The notes below the pieces were generated by a model. That model was not told where the DNA came from, made no database searches, and saw only the letters and a list, made by a program, of their open reading frames with translations. Source: Pseudomonas saxonica (GTDB taxonomy: Bacteria; Pseudomonadota; Gammaproteobacteria; Pseudomonadales; Pseudomonadaceae). Taken from it: DNA of 64,000 bases. The stretch covers positions 83,305-147,304 of the forward strand of contig NZ_VFIO01000011.1 of assembly GCF_007858365.1 (NCBI RefSeq). The letters are read 5' to 3'. This document shows, piece after piece, positions 1 through 8,427 of this stretch (its first letter is position 1; every line of letters begins with the position of its first letter). The translations under genes and the position numbers were made by a program.

Positions 1-1069
1 CCACCGGGTTAGTGTTGTACAACCCCGAGGCCGCCATGCAGCGCAGCAGGTCGCTGACCCGATCAGCGCATACATTGGTCACATGAGAGGACTGGTAGCG
101 ATACAACAAACGGGTTTCAACGTCCGGGTACTCGCCTGCTGTGGCCAGTGCCATGAGGTTGGCGTAGTTGCGCATCAGGACCAGCCTGAGCGCGTCGACG
201 GTGATGGTGGCTTCAGCGACAGCCGCCTGTGCTGCCGGGTCTTCAGCGGTTTTAGCACCGTGCTTGCCGATATGCTTGGCGGCGTTGTCGCGAAACTCAT
301 TGATCGCCCCTTGCAGCGCGCCAATGGCCGAGGTCGATACGGCCCGGGCGAACACTTGAGCAAAGGGAATGGCATACATCGGATGGGTATTGACCAGCCG
401 TCCCGGAGTGGCTTCGATGCTGTAGTTGTTGGTGCGCTGCACGCGATGTGCCGGTACAAACGCATCCTCGACAATAATGTCGTGGCTGCCGCTGCCACGC
501 AGGCCCAGCACATCCCAGTTCTGCTCGATCCGGTAATCGGTGGCCGGGATCAAAAAGGTGCCGTGTTCGGTCGGGCCCATTTCATCTTGCGGGACGATAC
601 CGCCGAGCAAACACCATTTGGCGTGCTGGCTGCCGCTGGAGAAACCCCATCGCCCGCTGACCTGATAACCGCCCTTGACCGGCGTGACTTTAGCCACCGG
701 CATATAGGTCGAGGCCACCAGCGTGGAGCTGTCTTCACCCCACACATCGCGTTGCGCCTCAACCGGGTAACGCGCCAGTTGCCAAGGGTGAACACCGACC
801 ACACCGTACACCCAGGCGGTCGACATACAGCCTTCGGCCAAGGTCATCTGGATTTCAAAGAAGGTGCGCGGATCCACTTCGTGACCACCCCACATTTTGG
901 GCTGCAAGGCACGAAACAGACCGGCCTCCTGCATATCGCGCACCGTTTCGTCGGGCAGTTTGCAGTCCTTGTCCGCCTGAGCTGAGCGACTTTTAAGCGC
1001 GGGTATCAATTGCCGCGCGCGCTCCAGCAGCTCAAGCTCTATCGGACTTTTCTCTCGTATCTGATCCAT
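1..1069 (-). CDS. Flavin-dependent monooxygenase, acyl-CoA-dehydrogenase fold (partial, C-terminus outside window)
   Basis: About 356 residues are visible, starting from an ATG at 1069; the C-terminal end lies beyond base 1. The sequence resembles the reduced-flavin-using oxygenase components HsaA, the C2 component of p-hydroxyphenylacetate hydroxylase, and DszC. It shows WGFSSGSQHA (141-150) and GLRGSGSHDI (189-198), which fit the beta-domain flavin site of this fold. These enzymes hydroxylate phenolic rings with FMNH2 or FADH2 supplied by a separate reductase. The reductase encoded at 4725-5705 is the obvious partner. The gene runs in the same direction as the amidase and aldehyde dehydrogenase behind it, but a REP doublet separates it from the amidase. 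The natural substrate cannot be read from the sequence. The family call is firm; the pairing is inferred. Confidence 0.85.
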   Translation of the reverse strand, partial: MDQIREKSPIELELLERARQLIPALKSRSAQADKDCKLPDETVRDMQEAGLFRALQPKMWGGHEVDPRTFFEIQMTLAEGCMSTAWVYGVVGVHPWQLARYPVEAQRDVWGEDSSTLVASTYMPVAKVTPVKGGYQVSGRWGFSSGSQHAKWCLLGGIVPQDEMGPTEHGTFLIPATDYRIEQNWDVLGLRGSGSHDIIVEDAFVPAHRVQRTNNYSIEATPGRLVNTHPMYAIPFAQVFARAVSTSAIGALQGAINEFRDNAAKHIGKHGAKTAEDPAAQAAVAEATITVDALRLVLMRNYANLMALATAGEYPDVETRLLYRYQSSHVTNVCADRVSDLLRCMAASGLYNTNPV

Positions 1070-1195
1070 CCGTGTGTTCTCCGTCAGTCTCTCGCTGCGC
1101 GAATGCGCGGGCGCTGTATGACGAATAATCCAGCCTGTGGCGATGGGTATCATCGTCAAAGCGGACTAGGCGTTGCGGGGTGGAGGCCACTAAAA

Positions 1196-1288
1196 CCGTA
1201 GTCGCTGATGAGGCACGAAGCGACTCGCCTTTAACCGCGAAGGTCCTGCGGCATTTATCGCAGCTTCATACCTCGTTAGCGACTACGG
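1196..1288. repeat. REP-like inverted doublet
   Basis: Two inverted arms (1196-1220 and 1264-1288) match at about 22 of 25 positions around a GC-rich centre. The doublet lies between the monooxygenase and the amidase. It is the most diverged of five such structures in the first 15 kb. Confidence 0.6.
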
Positions 1289-1300
1289 CCAGAGGTGCTT

Positions 1301-2872
1301 TTAAACTACCGGCAACTTCGCCCACCCACGGTCCTGCTCAATCTGCGCACTCAAGCGCAGCAGCACGTCCTCCCCGCCCAATGGCCCGGTAAACATCATG
1401 CCGATGGGCAAGCCGTTCGCACTCATGCCCACCGGGAGCGAAATCGCCGGTTGCCCACTGACATTGGCCAGCACGGTAAACGCCGCACTGCCCATGGCGT
1501 TGTGGGCGTAGCTGTCCCACGGTTGGTCGAGACTGAGCAAACCCAGCTTCGGCGTGACGTTGGCTGTGACCGGCGACAGGATCACGTCGAATGTCTGAAA
1601 CTGCTGCTCCATGTAGCCGCCAATGCTTTCGAACGATTGCCGTGCGCGGTACAGCCCTTCGCCCGTGACATTTTTGGCATTGCCCAGCACCACTTGCGTG
1701 ATGCGCTCGAAGTCGTCCGCCGTGGCCGTGCGCCCCAGTGCTTGCTCACGGTCATGCACCATGGTCAGCAAGGCATCGCCAATCACCGAACCGTGGGCTC
1801 CAAACAATTGGCGCGGGTCGACTTTAAGCTGCACCTCTTCAACGTTATGCCCCATCGCACTGAGTCGCTTGACGGTCTCATCCAAGACTCGCGCCACGTC
1901 CGGGTCCAGGGGCGAGCCGGTCAAGGATTCACGCACCAGACCAATACGTAACGTGCCGGGTGCAGTTTGGATTTCTTCTACGTAGGGGCGCACCAGTGGC
2001 TTCGCCCAATACGGGCTGCCGGGCTCATGGCCTTGGCCGATGTCGAGAAACAAGGCCATATCGCGGATATTTTGCGACACCACGTTGCCCACGCTGGCCC
2101 CAAACCAGCCCTCATATTTTCCGGGGCCGCTGGGTGTGCGGTAGCGGCTGGGCTTGAGACCCACCACGCCGCAATAGGACGCCGGAATACGGATAGACCC
2201 CCCGCCATCGGTGGCATGGGCCACGGGCACAATCCCGGCGGCCACCGCTGCCGCTGCCCCGCCGGAGGAGCCACCTGCGCTATGGGCCAAGTTCCACGGG
2301 TTGCGGGTTTGCCCCCACAGCAGCGACTCGGTGGTGGTGGTCAGGCCGAATTCCGGGCACGTCGTTTTGCCAAATGGCACGGCCCCCTGGGCTTGATACC
2401 GGGCAATCAAGGTGCTGGTTTGAGGCGCCAGTGGCGCGTCCTTGTACAAGCGACAGCCATTGGTGGTGCGGGTGCCCTCCAGTGGCGTGTTGAGGTCTTT
2501 GATCAGAATCGGCACCCCGGCCAGAGCGCCCGTGTTCGACGTACCGCCAGCGCGGCGGGACTTGAGCAACGCAGTCGCGTACTCGTCGTGACGCATGTTG
2601 ACCGCATTGACCTTAGGGTTGACGGCATCACAGCGCGCCATCGCGGCAGCCAGCAAGTGCTCGGGCGCCAGTTCGCCCTTGCGCACGGCGTTGGCCATGT
2701 CCCAGGCGTCCATCGACTGATAGTCGGCAGGTGAAACGGCATCACTACCGCTCGCATGGGCAAAACGGCCGAGCAGGCCAACGCCTGCGGCCACTACGCC
2801 CGCCTTGAGCACGTGGCGTCGTTGCCAACCAGCAGATTCTTCAGGTGTTGCGGCAGGGTTTTGCAAAATCAT
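1301..2872 (-). CDS. Amidase signature family enzyme with Tat-type signal
   Basis: This 523-aa protein starts at ATG 2872 behind a GGAG ribosome site. An N-terminal RRHVLKAG segment followed by a hydrophobic stretch (about residues 18-40) looks like a twin-arginine signal, so export is likely. The amidase-signature triad is intact: Lys125 (ILIKD), cis-Ser202 (AGGSSGG) and nucleophile Ser226 (GGGSIR). Members hydrolyse amide bonds to acid and ammonia. It lies between the aldehyde dehydrogenase and the monooxygenase on the same strand and could release an aromatic acid or amine from an amide precursor, but that substrate is a guess. Family assignment is secure; specificity is unknown. Confidence 0.88.
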   Translation of the reverse strand: MILQNPAATPEESAGWQRRHVLKAGVVAAGVGLLGRFAHASGSDAVSPADYQSMDAWDMANAVRKGELAPEHLLAAAMARCDAVNPKVNAVNMRHDEYATALLKSRRAGGTSNTGALAGVPILIKDLNTPLEGTRTTNGCRLYKDAPLAPQTSTLIARYQAQGAVPFGKTTCPEFGLTTTTESLLWGQTRNPWNLAHSAGGSSGGAAAAVAAGIVPVAHATDGGGSIRIPASYCGVVGLKPSRYRTPSGPGKYEGWFGASVGNVVSQNIRDMALFLDIGQGHEPGSPYWAKPLVRPYVEEIQTAPGTLRIGLVRESLTGSPLDPDVARVLDETVKRLSAMGHNVEEVQLKVDPRQLFGAHGSVIGDALLTMVHDREQALGRTATADDFERITQVVLGNAKNVTGEGLYRARQSFESIGGYMEQQFQTFDVILSPVTANVTPKLGLLSLDQPWDSYAHNAMGSAAFTVLANVSGQPAISLPVGMSANGLPIGMMFTGPLGGEDVLLRLSAQIEQDRGWAKLPVV

Positions 2873-2916
2873 ACTCCAGCTTTAATTTTATTTTTATGGG
2901 CACTTCAGCAAATTCC

Positions 2917-3069
2917 CTGTAGCAGCTGACGAGCTTTGCGAGGCTGCGTTCGACGATGCAATCGTCGCAAGGTCGATGAACGCGGTGTATAGCCTGGCGC
3001 TCTGATGAAACATCTCAACGACGGCTGCGCCGTCGATCGCAGCCTCGCAGAGCTCGTCAGCTCCTACAG
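2917..3069. repeat. REP-like inverted doublet
   Basis: The left arm begins with CTGTAGCAGCTGACGAGCT and the right arm ends with the near-complement. Internal GACGATGCAATCGTC-type stems add secondary palindromes. It fills the gap between the amidase and the aldehyde dehydrogenase. Confidence 0.75.
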
Positions 3070-3090
3070 TTTTGCCATGGAACGCTTGCC

Positions 3091-4527
3091 TCAGTCAGCC
3101 GTGACCATTGACTGCATGGTCGGCAGAAAGTGCTCGCCGTAGGGTGGCAGCAGCCCCCATTCACGGCGTGGATCATGGCTCGGCGCCTTGAACACGGTGC
3201 GCATATGGCTGAACTCCAAAAAGCCTTCGCGACCGTGATAATGCCCCATACCGGAAGCGCCTATGCCGCCAAACGGCGCATCGTGCAAGGCGGCGTGCAT
3301 CATCACGTCATTGATCGTAACGCCGCCCGAAATGCTGTGCTGCAACACGTAGCGCTGTTCTTCTTCATTTTGACCAAAGTAATACAGCGCCAATGGCCGC
3401 TCACGGCTGTGAATATCCTCCAGCGCCTGTTCAATCTGGTCGTAGGGCAGCACCACCAACGCCGGCCCAAAGATTTCTTCGTGCATGATCCGGCTGTCCC
3501 GTGGCGGGTCGATAACCACTTGCAGCGGTCGACGCCGTGCCTGCTCATCGGCCTCGTGTGCCTGCGGAAAGCTTTCTACCCGAGCACCGCGTTCGCGTGC
3601 GTCTTGCACATAGCCCTCAACACGTTGCAAATGCCGCGCATTGACCACGGCCACCACGTCAGGGTTGCCCTCAACAGTGGGGCACAGGTCGTTGTAGGCC
3701 ACGTTCAAGGCACCGATAAAGTCTTCGAGCTGCTCACGGGGGACATACACCACGTCCGGATTGATGCAGATCTGCCCACCGTTGTTGGCTTTGGCCACGG
3801 CAATGCTGAACGCGGCCTTGGCCAGCTCGGCGCTGCGGGAAATGATCACCGGGGATTTGCCCCCCAACTCCAGAGTCAGCGGCACCAGGTTTTCGGCGGC
3901 GTTGCGCATCACCGAACGGGCCACTGCCGTGCTACCGGTGAATACCAGATGGTCAAACGGTTGCGCGGTCAACGCCTGGGCGACGTTGGCATCACCCAAC
4001 ACCACCGCGACCTCAAGCGGGTCAAACATATCGGCAAATGCGTTTGCCAACACGGCAGCCGTGCGCGGCACCACTTCGGAAGGCTTGAGTATCGCCCGAT
4101 TACCCGCCGCCAGCACGCACGCCAACGGGCTGAGCAAGGTAAACAGCGGCGCATTCCAGGTGCCCAGAATGCCAATGGAGCCTTTGGGCTGATGCATGAC
4201 CCAGGCCTTGGCGCCCAGCTGGTCATAAGGTGCAAACACTTCTCGCGGCTCGTCTTCCATCCAGCCAGAAAGATGGTCACGGGCATACTTGAGCGATGCC
4301 AGCGAGCCCAGCACATCATTCATCAACGAAAAACCCTGGGGCCGCCCGCCAAAATCCTGGTCGATGGCTTCTACCAGCGGCTGCTGATAGCGCACCAACA
4401 GATCAATTACCCGCTGAATCCGTTCCTGACGCTGGGTGGCACTGACCGGGCCAGCCTCGATAAAGGCTTTTTTCTGCGCGGCCAGCAGGCCGGGCAACTG
4501 TTCGGGTGCGGTGTCGGGATAATTCAT
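3091..4527 (-). CDS. Coniferyl-aldehyde-type aldehyde dehydrogenase
   Basis: This is a 478-aa NAD(P)-dependent aldehyde dehydrogenase. The start chosen is ATG 4527 behind GAGG; an upstream in-frame extension covers the divergent promoter and was rejected. Glu220 (TLELGGKSP) and catalytic Cys254 (NNGGQICINPD) are present. The sequence resembles the coniferyl aldehyde dehydrogenase (CalB) branch, with the glycine-rich coenzyme site and the GHYHGREGF C-terminal segment seen in that group. It oxidises an aldehyde to the acid, probably in the cytoplasm. It is divergent from the flavin reductase gene, sharing a 197-bp promoter region. The aldehyde could arise from phenylpropenoid or amine catabolism; the exact substrate is not shown. 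Confidence 0.87.
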   Translation of the reverse strand: MNYPDTAPEQLPGLLAAQKKAFIEAGPVSATQRQERIQRVIDLLVRYQQPLVEAIDQDFGGRPQGFSLMNDVLGSLASLKYARDHLSGWMEDEPREVFAPYDQLGAKAWVMHQPKGSIGILGTWNAPLFTLLSPLACVLAAGNRAILKPSEVVPRTAAVLANAFADMFDPLEVAVVLGDANVAQALTAQPFDHLVFTGSTAVARSVMRNAAENLVPLTLELGGKSPVIISRSAELAKAAFSIAVAKANNGGQICINPDVVYVPREQLEDFIGALNVAYNDLCPTVEGNPDVVAVVNARHLQRVEGYVQDARERGARVESFPQAHEADEQARRRPLQVVIDPPRDSRIMHEEIFGPALVVLPYDQIEQALEDIHSRERPLALYYFGQNEEEQRYVLQHSISGGVTINDVMMHAALHDAPFGGIGASGMGHYHGREGFLEFSHMRTVFKAPSHDPRREWGLLPPYGEHFLPTMQSMVTAD

Positions 4528-4615
4528 TTGGCGTGTCCTCTCAGGGTGTATGCGGGCCTTGGCGCGCTGACATTGAAGTGCCGCCGACGCTAGACAAACC
4601 GTGGCCTTAACGCCT

Positions 4616-4629
4616 CGTCCAATCGGACG
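4616..4629. promoter_or_regulatory. Dyad in the divergent promoter, possible MarR-type operator
   Basis: CGTCC-AATC-GGACG is a perfect 5-bp inverted repeat in the gap between the aldehyde dehydrogenase and the flavin reductase/MarR fusion. Its place fits an operator for the fused regulator domain. No binding data can be seen, and the arms are short. Confidence 0.3.
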
Positions 4630-4724
4630 ATAATCGGCTAAATTCGTTAGTCCGTTAAGACGATGTAACACACCTTTGCCAGGGGAATACTGCCAGCACG
4701 CCAATTCAATCCATGGGGTCCGTC

Positions 4725-5705
4725 ATGGCAGTGCAAAGCAGTTTCGATCCACAGGCATTTCGTACCGCGCTCGGCACCTTCACCACCGGGGTGACCATCA
4801 TCACCACCCAGGCGGAGGACGGCTCGCCCATTGGCATCACCGCCAACAGTTTTAACTCGGTGTCGCTCAACCCGCCGTTAGTGTTGTGGAGTCTGGCCAA
4901 AACCGCTCGCAGCCTGCCGGTTTTCACGTCCGGCAAACACTGGAACGTGCACGTTCTGTCGACTGAACAGGAACCACTGTCCGGGCGCTTTGCCATGCAA
5001 GGTGAAAACAAGTTTGAGCAAATCCAGCTCGATAACGGCATCAGCGAAGCGCCTCTGTTGCAGGACTGTACGGCACGTTTCCAGTGCCGCACGGCTTTTC
5101 AATACGAAGGCGGCGACCATGTGATCTTTGTCGGCGAGGTGCTCGCATTCGACCACAGTGACCGCGCCCCACTGGCCTTTCAAAGCGGGCAATACGCACT
5201 GGCCACCCGCAAACCCCGCAGCGAGCTGCGCCTGGCTACCACCCCGCCGCCGCCCGAGTGCAGCTACACCGAAGACCTGCTGGGGTACTTGCTGGGCCGT
5301 GCCCACTATCAACTGCTTGACGCCCTGCACCGCCTGCTGAGTAATCAGCAACTCGATGAGCATGCGTTTTTTATCCTGTCGGTGCTGTGTATCCGCGACA
5401 ACTTGAGCCTGAGTGAGATCAATACGTTTGTCAGTTACACCGGGCACGTGGTGACGCTGGCGAGCATGCGCTTCCTTGAAAAACAAAACATGGTTGCTCT
5501 GGAAGGCAGCAGCAGTGACCCGCGCTATGTCCTGACCGCCAATGGCCGCGAAGCCTCTGTGCAGCAGTTGGCACTGGCCAAGGCAGTGGAAGAAGACTTG
5601 GCGGCCAAGATGGGGCCCGGTGATGCACAAGCGCTCAAGGTGCTGCTCAAGCGCCTGATCAGCGTCAGCGATCCCGGCTTGCCAGACTTGTGGGCGCCCC
5701 GCTGA
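4725..5705 (+). CDS. Flavin reductase fused to a C-terminal MarR-like domain
   Basis: This 326-aa protein starts at ATG 4725. An ATG 12 bp earlier has no ribosome site, whereas GGGG precedes 4725. Residues about 1-165 form a flavin reductase domain (FRTALGTFTTGVTIITT, GITANSFNSVSLNPPLVLW). Residues about 190-326 resemble a winged-helix MarR domain. This layout and length match the reductase component C1 of Acinetobacter p-hydroxyphenylacetate hydroxylase, in which the MarR-like part senses substrate and gates flavin reduction. It should supply reduced flavin to the oxygenase at 1-1069. It heads the plus-strand catabolic operon, with the SDR starting 30 bp later. Confidence 0.85.
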   Translation: MAVQSSFDPQAFRTALGTFTTGVTIITTQAEDGSPIGITANSFNSVSLNPPLVLWSLAKTARSLPVFTSGKHWNVHVLSTEQEPLSGRFAMQGENKFEQIQLDNGISEAPLLQDCTARFQCRTAFQYEGGDHVIFVGEVLAFDHSDRAPLAFQSGQYALATRKPRSELRLATTPPPPECSYTEDLLGYLLGRAHYQLLDALHRLLSNQQLDEHAFFILSVLCIRDNLSLSEINTFVSYTGHVVTLASMRFLEKQNMVALEGSSSDPRYVLTANGREASVQQLALAKAVEEDLAAKMGPGDAQALKVLLKRLISVSDPGLPDLWAPR

Positions 5706-5735
5706 TTTTTAATTAGAAGAAGGAAAAGGACCCTT

Positions 5736-6509
5736 ATGAGCATTATCAAACGCTTCGACATGACCGGCAGCGTGGCGGTCATTACCGGTGGCGGCCGGGG
5801 CATTGGCCGGGGCATTGCACTGGCTTACGCCGAGGCGGGCGCCGATGTGGTACTGGCCGCTCGCACCTTGAGCGATGTTGAGGCCGTGGCTGAAGAAGTG
5901 CGCAGCCTGGGCCGACGGGCCTTGGCCATCGCCTGTGATGTAACGGTCGATGAACAACGCAGCGCGTTGATCGAGCAGGCTCGCGAATACATGGGCGCTA
6001 TCACTCATTTGGTCAATAACGCCGGGGGCGCCGGCCCCAACGACCCATTGACGCTCAGCGTCGAACGCTTTGAAGAAATACTGCGCTTCAATGTGTCGTC
6101 GGCGTATCACCTGTGCCAACTCTGCGTGCCGCATATGCGCGCTGCCGGCACGGGCAACATTCTCAATATCACTTCAGGGGCGGCGCGCTATGCGCAGACC
6201 CAATTCAGCGCCTACGGCACCGCCAAGGCGGCGCTAAGCCATATGACCCGCCTGCTGGCCCAGGATTTTGCGCCGGTGGTGCGGGTCAATGGGATTGCCC
6301 CCGGGCCGATTTTGACTGATGCCCTGAACCGCGTTTTGCCGGTGGCCATGCGCGACAGCATGATCAAAGCCACACCCATGCAAAGTCTGGGTGAAGTGCA
6401 AGACATTGCCGCTGCGGCGTTGTACCTGGCCAGCCCGGCTTCGCGCTGGGTCACGGGCAAGATTCTGGAAGTCGACGGCGGCGCCGAGTCAAGCGTCTGG
6501 CCGGGATAA
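5736..6509 (+). CDS. Short-chain dehydrogenase/reductase
   Basis: A 257-aa classical SDR with a strong AAGGAAAAGGA ribosome site. It has the cofactor motif TGGGRGIG (17-24), NNAG (94-97) and the catalytic residues Ser147, Tyr160 and Lys164. It uses NAD(P)H to interconvert an alcohol and a ketone on a small or aromatic substrate. Its place between the flavin reductase and the hydratase puts it in the same catabolic operon. It is annotated by family only; related proteins are called gluconate 5-dehydrogenase or 3-oxoacyl-ACP reductase without experimental support. Confidence 0.88.
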   Translation: MSIIKRFDMTGSVAVITGGGRGIGRGIALAYAEAGADVVLAARTLSDVEAVAEEVRSLGRRALAIACDVTVDEQRSALIEQAREYMGAITHLVNNAGGAGPNDPLTLSVERFEEILRFNVSSAYHLCQLCVPHMRAAGTGNILNITSGAARYAQTQFSAYGTAKAALSHMTRLLAQDFAPVVRVNGIAPGPILTDALNRVLPVAMRDSMIKATPMQSLGEVQDIAAAALYLASPASRWVTGKILEVDGGAESSVWPG

Positions 6510-6523
6510 GCCATCTCCAACCT

Positions 6524-6653
6524 GTAGCAGTTGCCGAAGGCTACGTCCGGCGGCGCAGCCGTCGCAAATAGGGTAATGCGCTGTGTCAGGTCAACGGGGT
6601 GCAGTGGGTTGACGATTGCTTCGCAACCGGACGTAGCCTTCGGCAACTGCTAC
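6524..6653. repeat. REP-like inverted doublet with perfect 27-bp arms
   Basis: Arms at 6524-6550 and 6627-6653 are exact reverse complements (27 of 27), separated by 76 bp. The element lies inside the catabolic operon, just before the hydratase gene, so it will form a stem in the polycistronic mRNA. Confidence 0.85.
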
Positions 6654-6674
6654 GACTATTTAGAGAGAATATTT

Positions 6675-7466
6675 ATGGACTCACAGTTGATTGAAGCGCT
6701 GGGCGATGAGTTGTTTCATGCGTTGCTGGAGCGCCGCAGCCTGCAACCGCTGACCCAGCGTTATCCGGACTTGAGCCTGGAAACGGCTTATCAGATTTCC
6801 CTGCGCTTTTTGCAACGCCGGGTGGCCTTGGGCGAGCAGGTAGTCGGCAAAAAAATCGGCGTCACCAGCCGCGCCGTTCAGGACATGCTGGATGTGCATC
6901 AACCCGACTTCGGCTTTCTGACCAACCGCATGCACGTCGCCGATAACAGCGAGGTGAGCTTCAGAGCCCATCATCTGGTGCAACCTCGGGCCGAAGGCGA
7001 AATCGCCTTTATCCTGGCTGAGGACCTCAGCGGCCCTGGCATCACGGCTGAAGATGTCATGGCCGCCACTGAATTTGTCGTGCCGTGTTTCGAGATTGTC
7101 GATTCACGCATCGCCGACTGGAAAATCCGCATTCAGGACACCGTGGCCGATAACGCCTCCTGCGGTGTATTCGCGTTGGGCGAGCAACGGATTGACCCGC
7201 GCACACTGGACTTGACCAAGGTTGAGCTGCACCTGCTGAAAAACGGCCAGCCGGCCGGGCACGGTTTCGGTTCAGCCGTGCAGGGCCATCCTTGCGAGGC
7301 CGTGGCCTGGTTGGCCAATACCCTTGGCAAGTTCGACATCCCGTTTCGCAAAGGCGAAATCATCCTGTCTGGAGCACTGGCGCCACTGGTGCCGGTGCAA
7401 CCGGGCGATGAAGTCAGCCTGACCCTCAGCGGTCTGGGCTCTGCCCGCCTGCGCTTTGTGCCTTAA
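6675..7466 (+). CDS. 2-hydroxypenta-2,4-dienoate (2-keto-4-pentenoate) hydratase
   Basis: This 263-aa protein starts at ATG 6675 after AGAGAGAA; a longer frame reaching back to 6531 only translates the REP repeat. It belongs to the MhpD/DmpE/XylJ hydratase family, with the KKIGVTS segment, the metal-site AEGEIAF and the CFEIVDSRI strand. It adds water to 2-hydroxypenta-2,4-dienoate to give 4-hydroxy-2-oxopentanoate, the first step of the lower meta-cleavage pathway. The next two genes encode the following two steps in the usual order. Confidence 0.92.
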   Translation: MDSQLIEALGDELFHALLERRSLQPLTQRYPDLSLETAYQISLRFLQRRVALGEQVVGKKIGVTSRAVQDMLDVHQPDFGFLTNRMHVADNSEVSFRAHHLVQPRAEGEIAFILAEDLSGPGITAEDVMAATEFVVPCFEIVDSRIADWKIRIQDTVADNASCGVFALGEQRIDPRTLDLTKVELHLLKNGQPAGHGFGSAVQGHPCEAVAWLANTLGKFDIPFRKGEIILSGALAPLVPVQPGDEVSLTLSGLGSARLRFVP

Positions 7467-7487
7467 ATCACGTCTGAGACCCTGACC

Positions 7488-8417
7488 ATGACCAGAAAAA
7501 TAAAGTGTGCCCTGATCGGGCCGGGCAATATCGGTACTGACCTGCTGTACAAATTGCTGCGCAGCGAGGTTCTGGAACCGGTGTGGATGGTGGGCATCGA
7601 TGCCACCTCCGAAGGCCTGAGCCGTGCCCGGGAGATGGGTCTTAAAACCACCAGCGATGGCGTCGACGGTCTGCTTGAGCATGTACTGGCCGACAACATC
7701 CAGATCGCCTTCGACGCAACCTCCGCCTATGTACACGCCGAAAACAGCCGCAAGCTCAACGAGTTGGGCGTGCTGATGATCGACCTTACCCCCGCCGCCA
7801 TTGGCCCGTACTGCGTACCGCCGGTCAACCTGAAAGCCAACCTCAAGCGCGGCGCGATGAACGTCAATATGGTCACCTGCGGCGGTCAGGCCACTATTCC
7901 TTTGGTGGCGGCTGTTTCCAGCGTGCAGCCTGTGGCGTATGCCGAAATTGTCGCTACGGCGGCGTCCAAATCGGTCGGCCCCGGCACGCGCAAAAACATC
8001 GACGAATTTACCCGCACCACGGCCAATGCGATTGAACAGGTCGGCGGCGCCAAAAAAGGCAAGGCGATCATTATCGTCAACCCAGCCGAGCCGCCGCTGA
8101 TCATGCGCGACACCGTGCATTGCCTGACCGAAACCGAACCTGATCAAGCCGCCATTACAGCAGCCCTGCACGCCATGATCGAACAAGTGCAGCAGTACGT
8201 ACCGGGCTACAAGCTGGTGAATGGCCCGGTGTTCGATGGCAACCGGGTGTCGATCTTTATGGAAGTCGAAGGCCTGGGTGACTACCTGCCCAAATACGCC
8301 GGCAACCTGGACATCATGACCGCTGCGGCGGCGCGTACGGCCGAGATGTTCGCCGAAGAAATTCTCAACGGCGAGCTGCAACTCAAGGCCACCGCCGCTC
8401 AACCCGCCCTCGCTTAA
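7488..8417 (+). CDS. mhpF: Acetaldehyde dehydrogenase (acylating)
   Basis: A 309-aa protein of the MhpF/DmpF family. It has the N-terminal nucleotide-binding motif GPGNIGTDL (11-19) and the catalytic Cys131 in NMVTCGGQAT. It converts acetaldehyde, NAD+ and CoA into acetyl-CoA and NADH. Family members form a complex with the aldolase, whose gene starts 10 bp downstream, and acetaldehyde is channelled between the two active sites. Length and motifs are those of a complete enzyme. Confidence 0.95.
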   Translation: MTRKIKCALIGPGNIGTDLLYKLLRSEVLEPVWMVGIDATSEGLSRAREMGLKTTSDGVDGLLEHVLADNIQIAFDATSAYVHAENSRKLNELGVLMIDLTPAAIGPYCVPPVNLKANLKRGAMNVNMVTCGGQATIPLVAAVSSVQPVAYAEIVATAASKSVGPGTRKNIDEFTRTTANAIEQVGGAKKGKAIIIVNPAEPPLIMRDTVHCLTETEPDQAAITAALHAMIEQVQQYVPGYKLVNGPVFDGNRVSIFMEVEGLGDYLPKYAGNLDIMTAAAARTAEMFAEEILNGELQLKATAAQPALA

Positions 8418-8427
8418 GGAGCACCCC

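Noticed and set aside
3130..4593. 487-codon plus-strand open frame
   Set aside because: It is the mirror of the aldehyde dehydrogenase gene, which has all its catalytic motifs.
6531..6674. N-terminal extension of the hydratase
   Set aside because: The extension only translates the REP doublet, and ATG 6675 has its own ribosome site and gives the normal family length.
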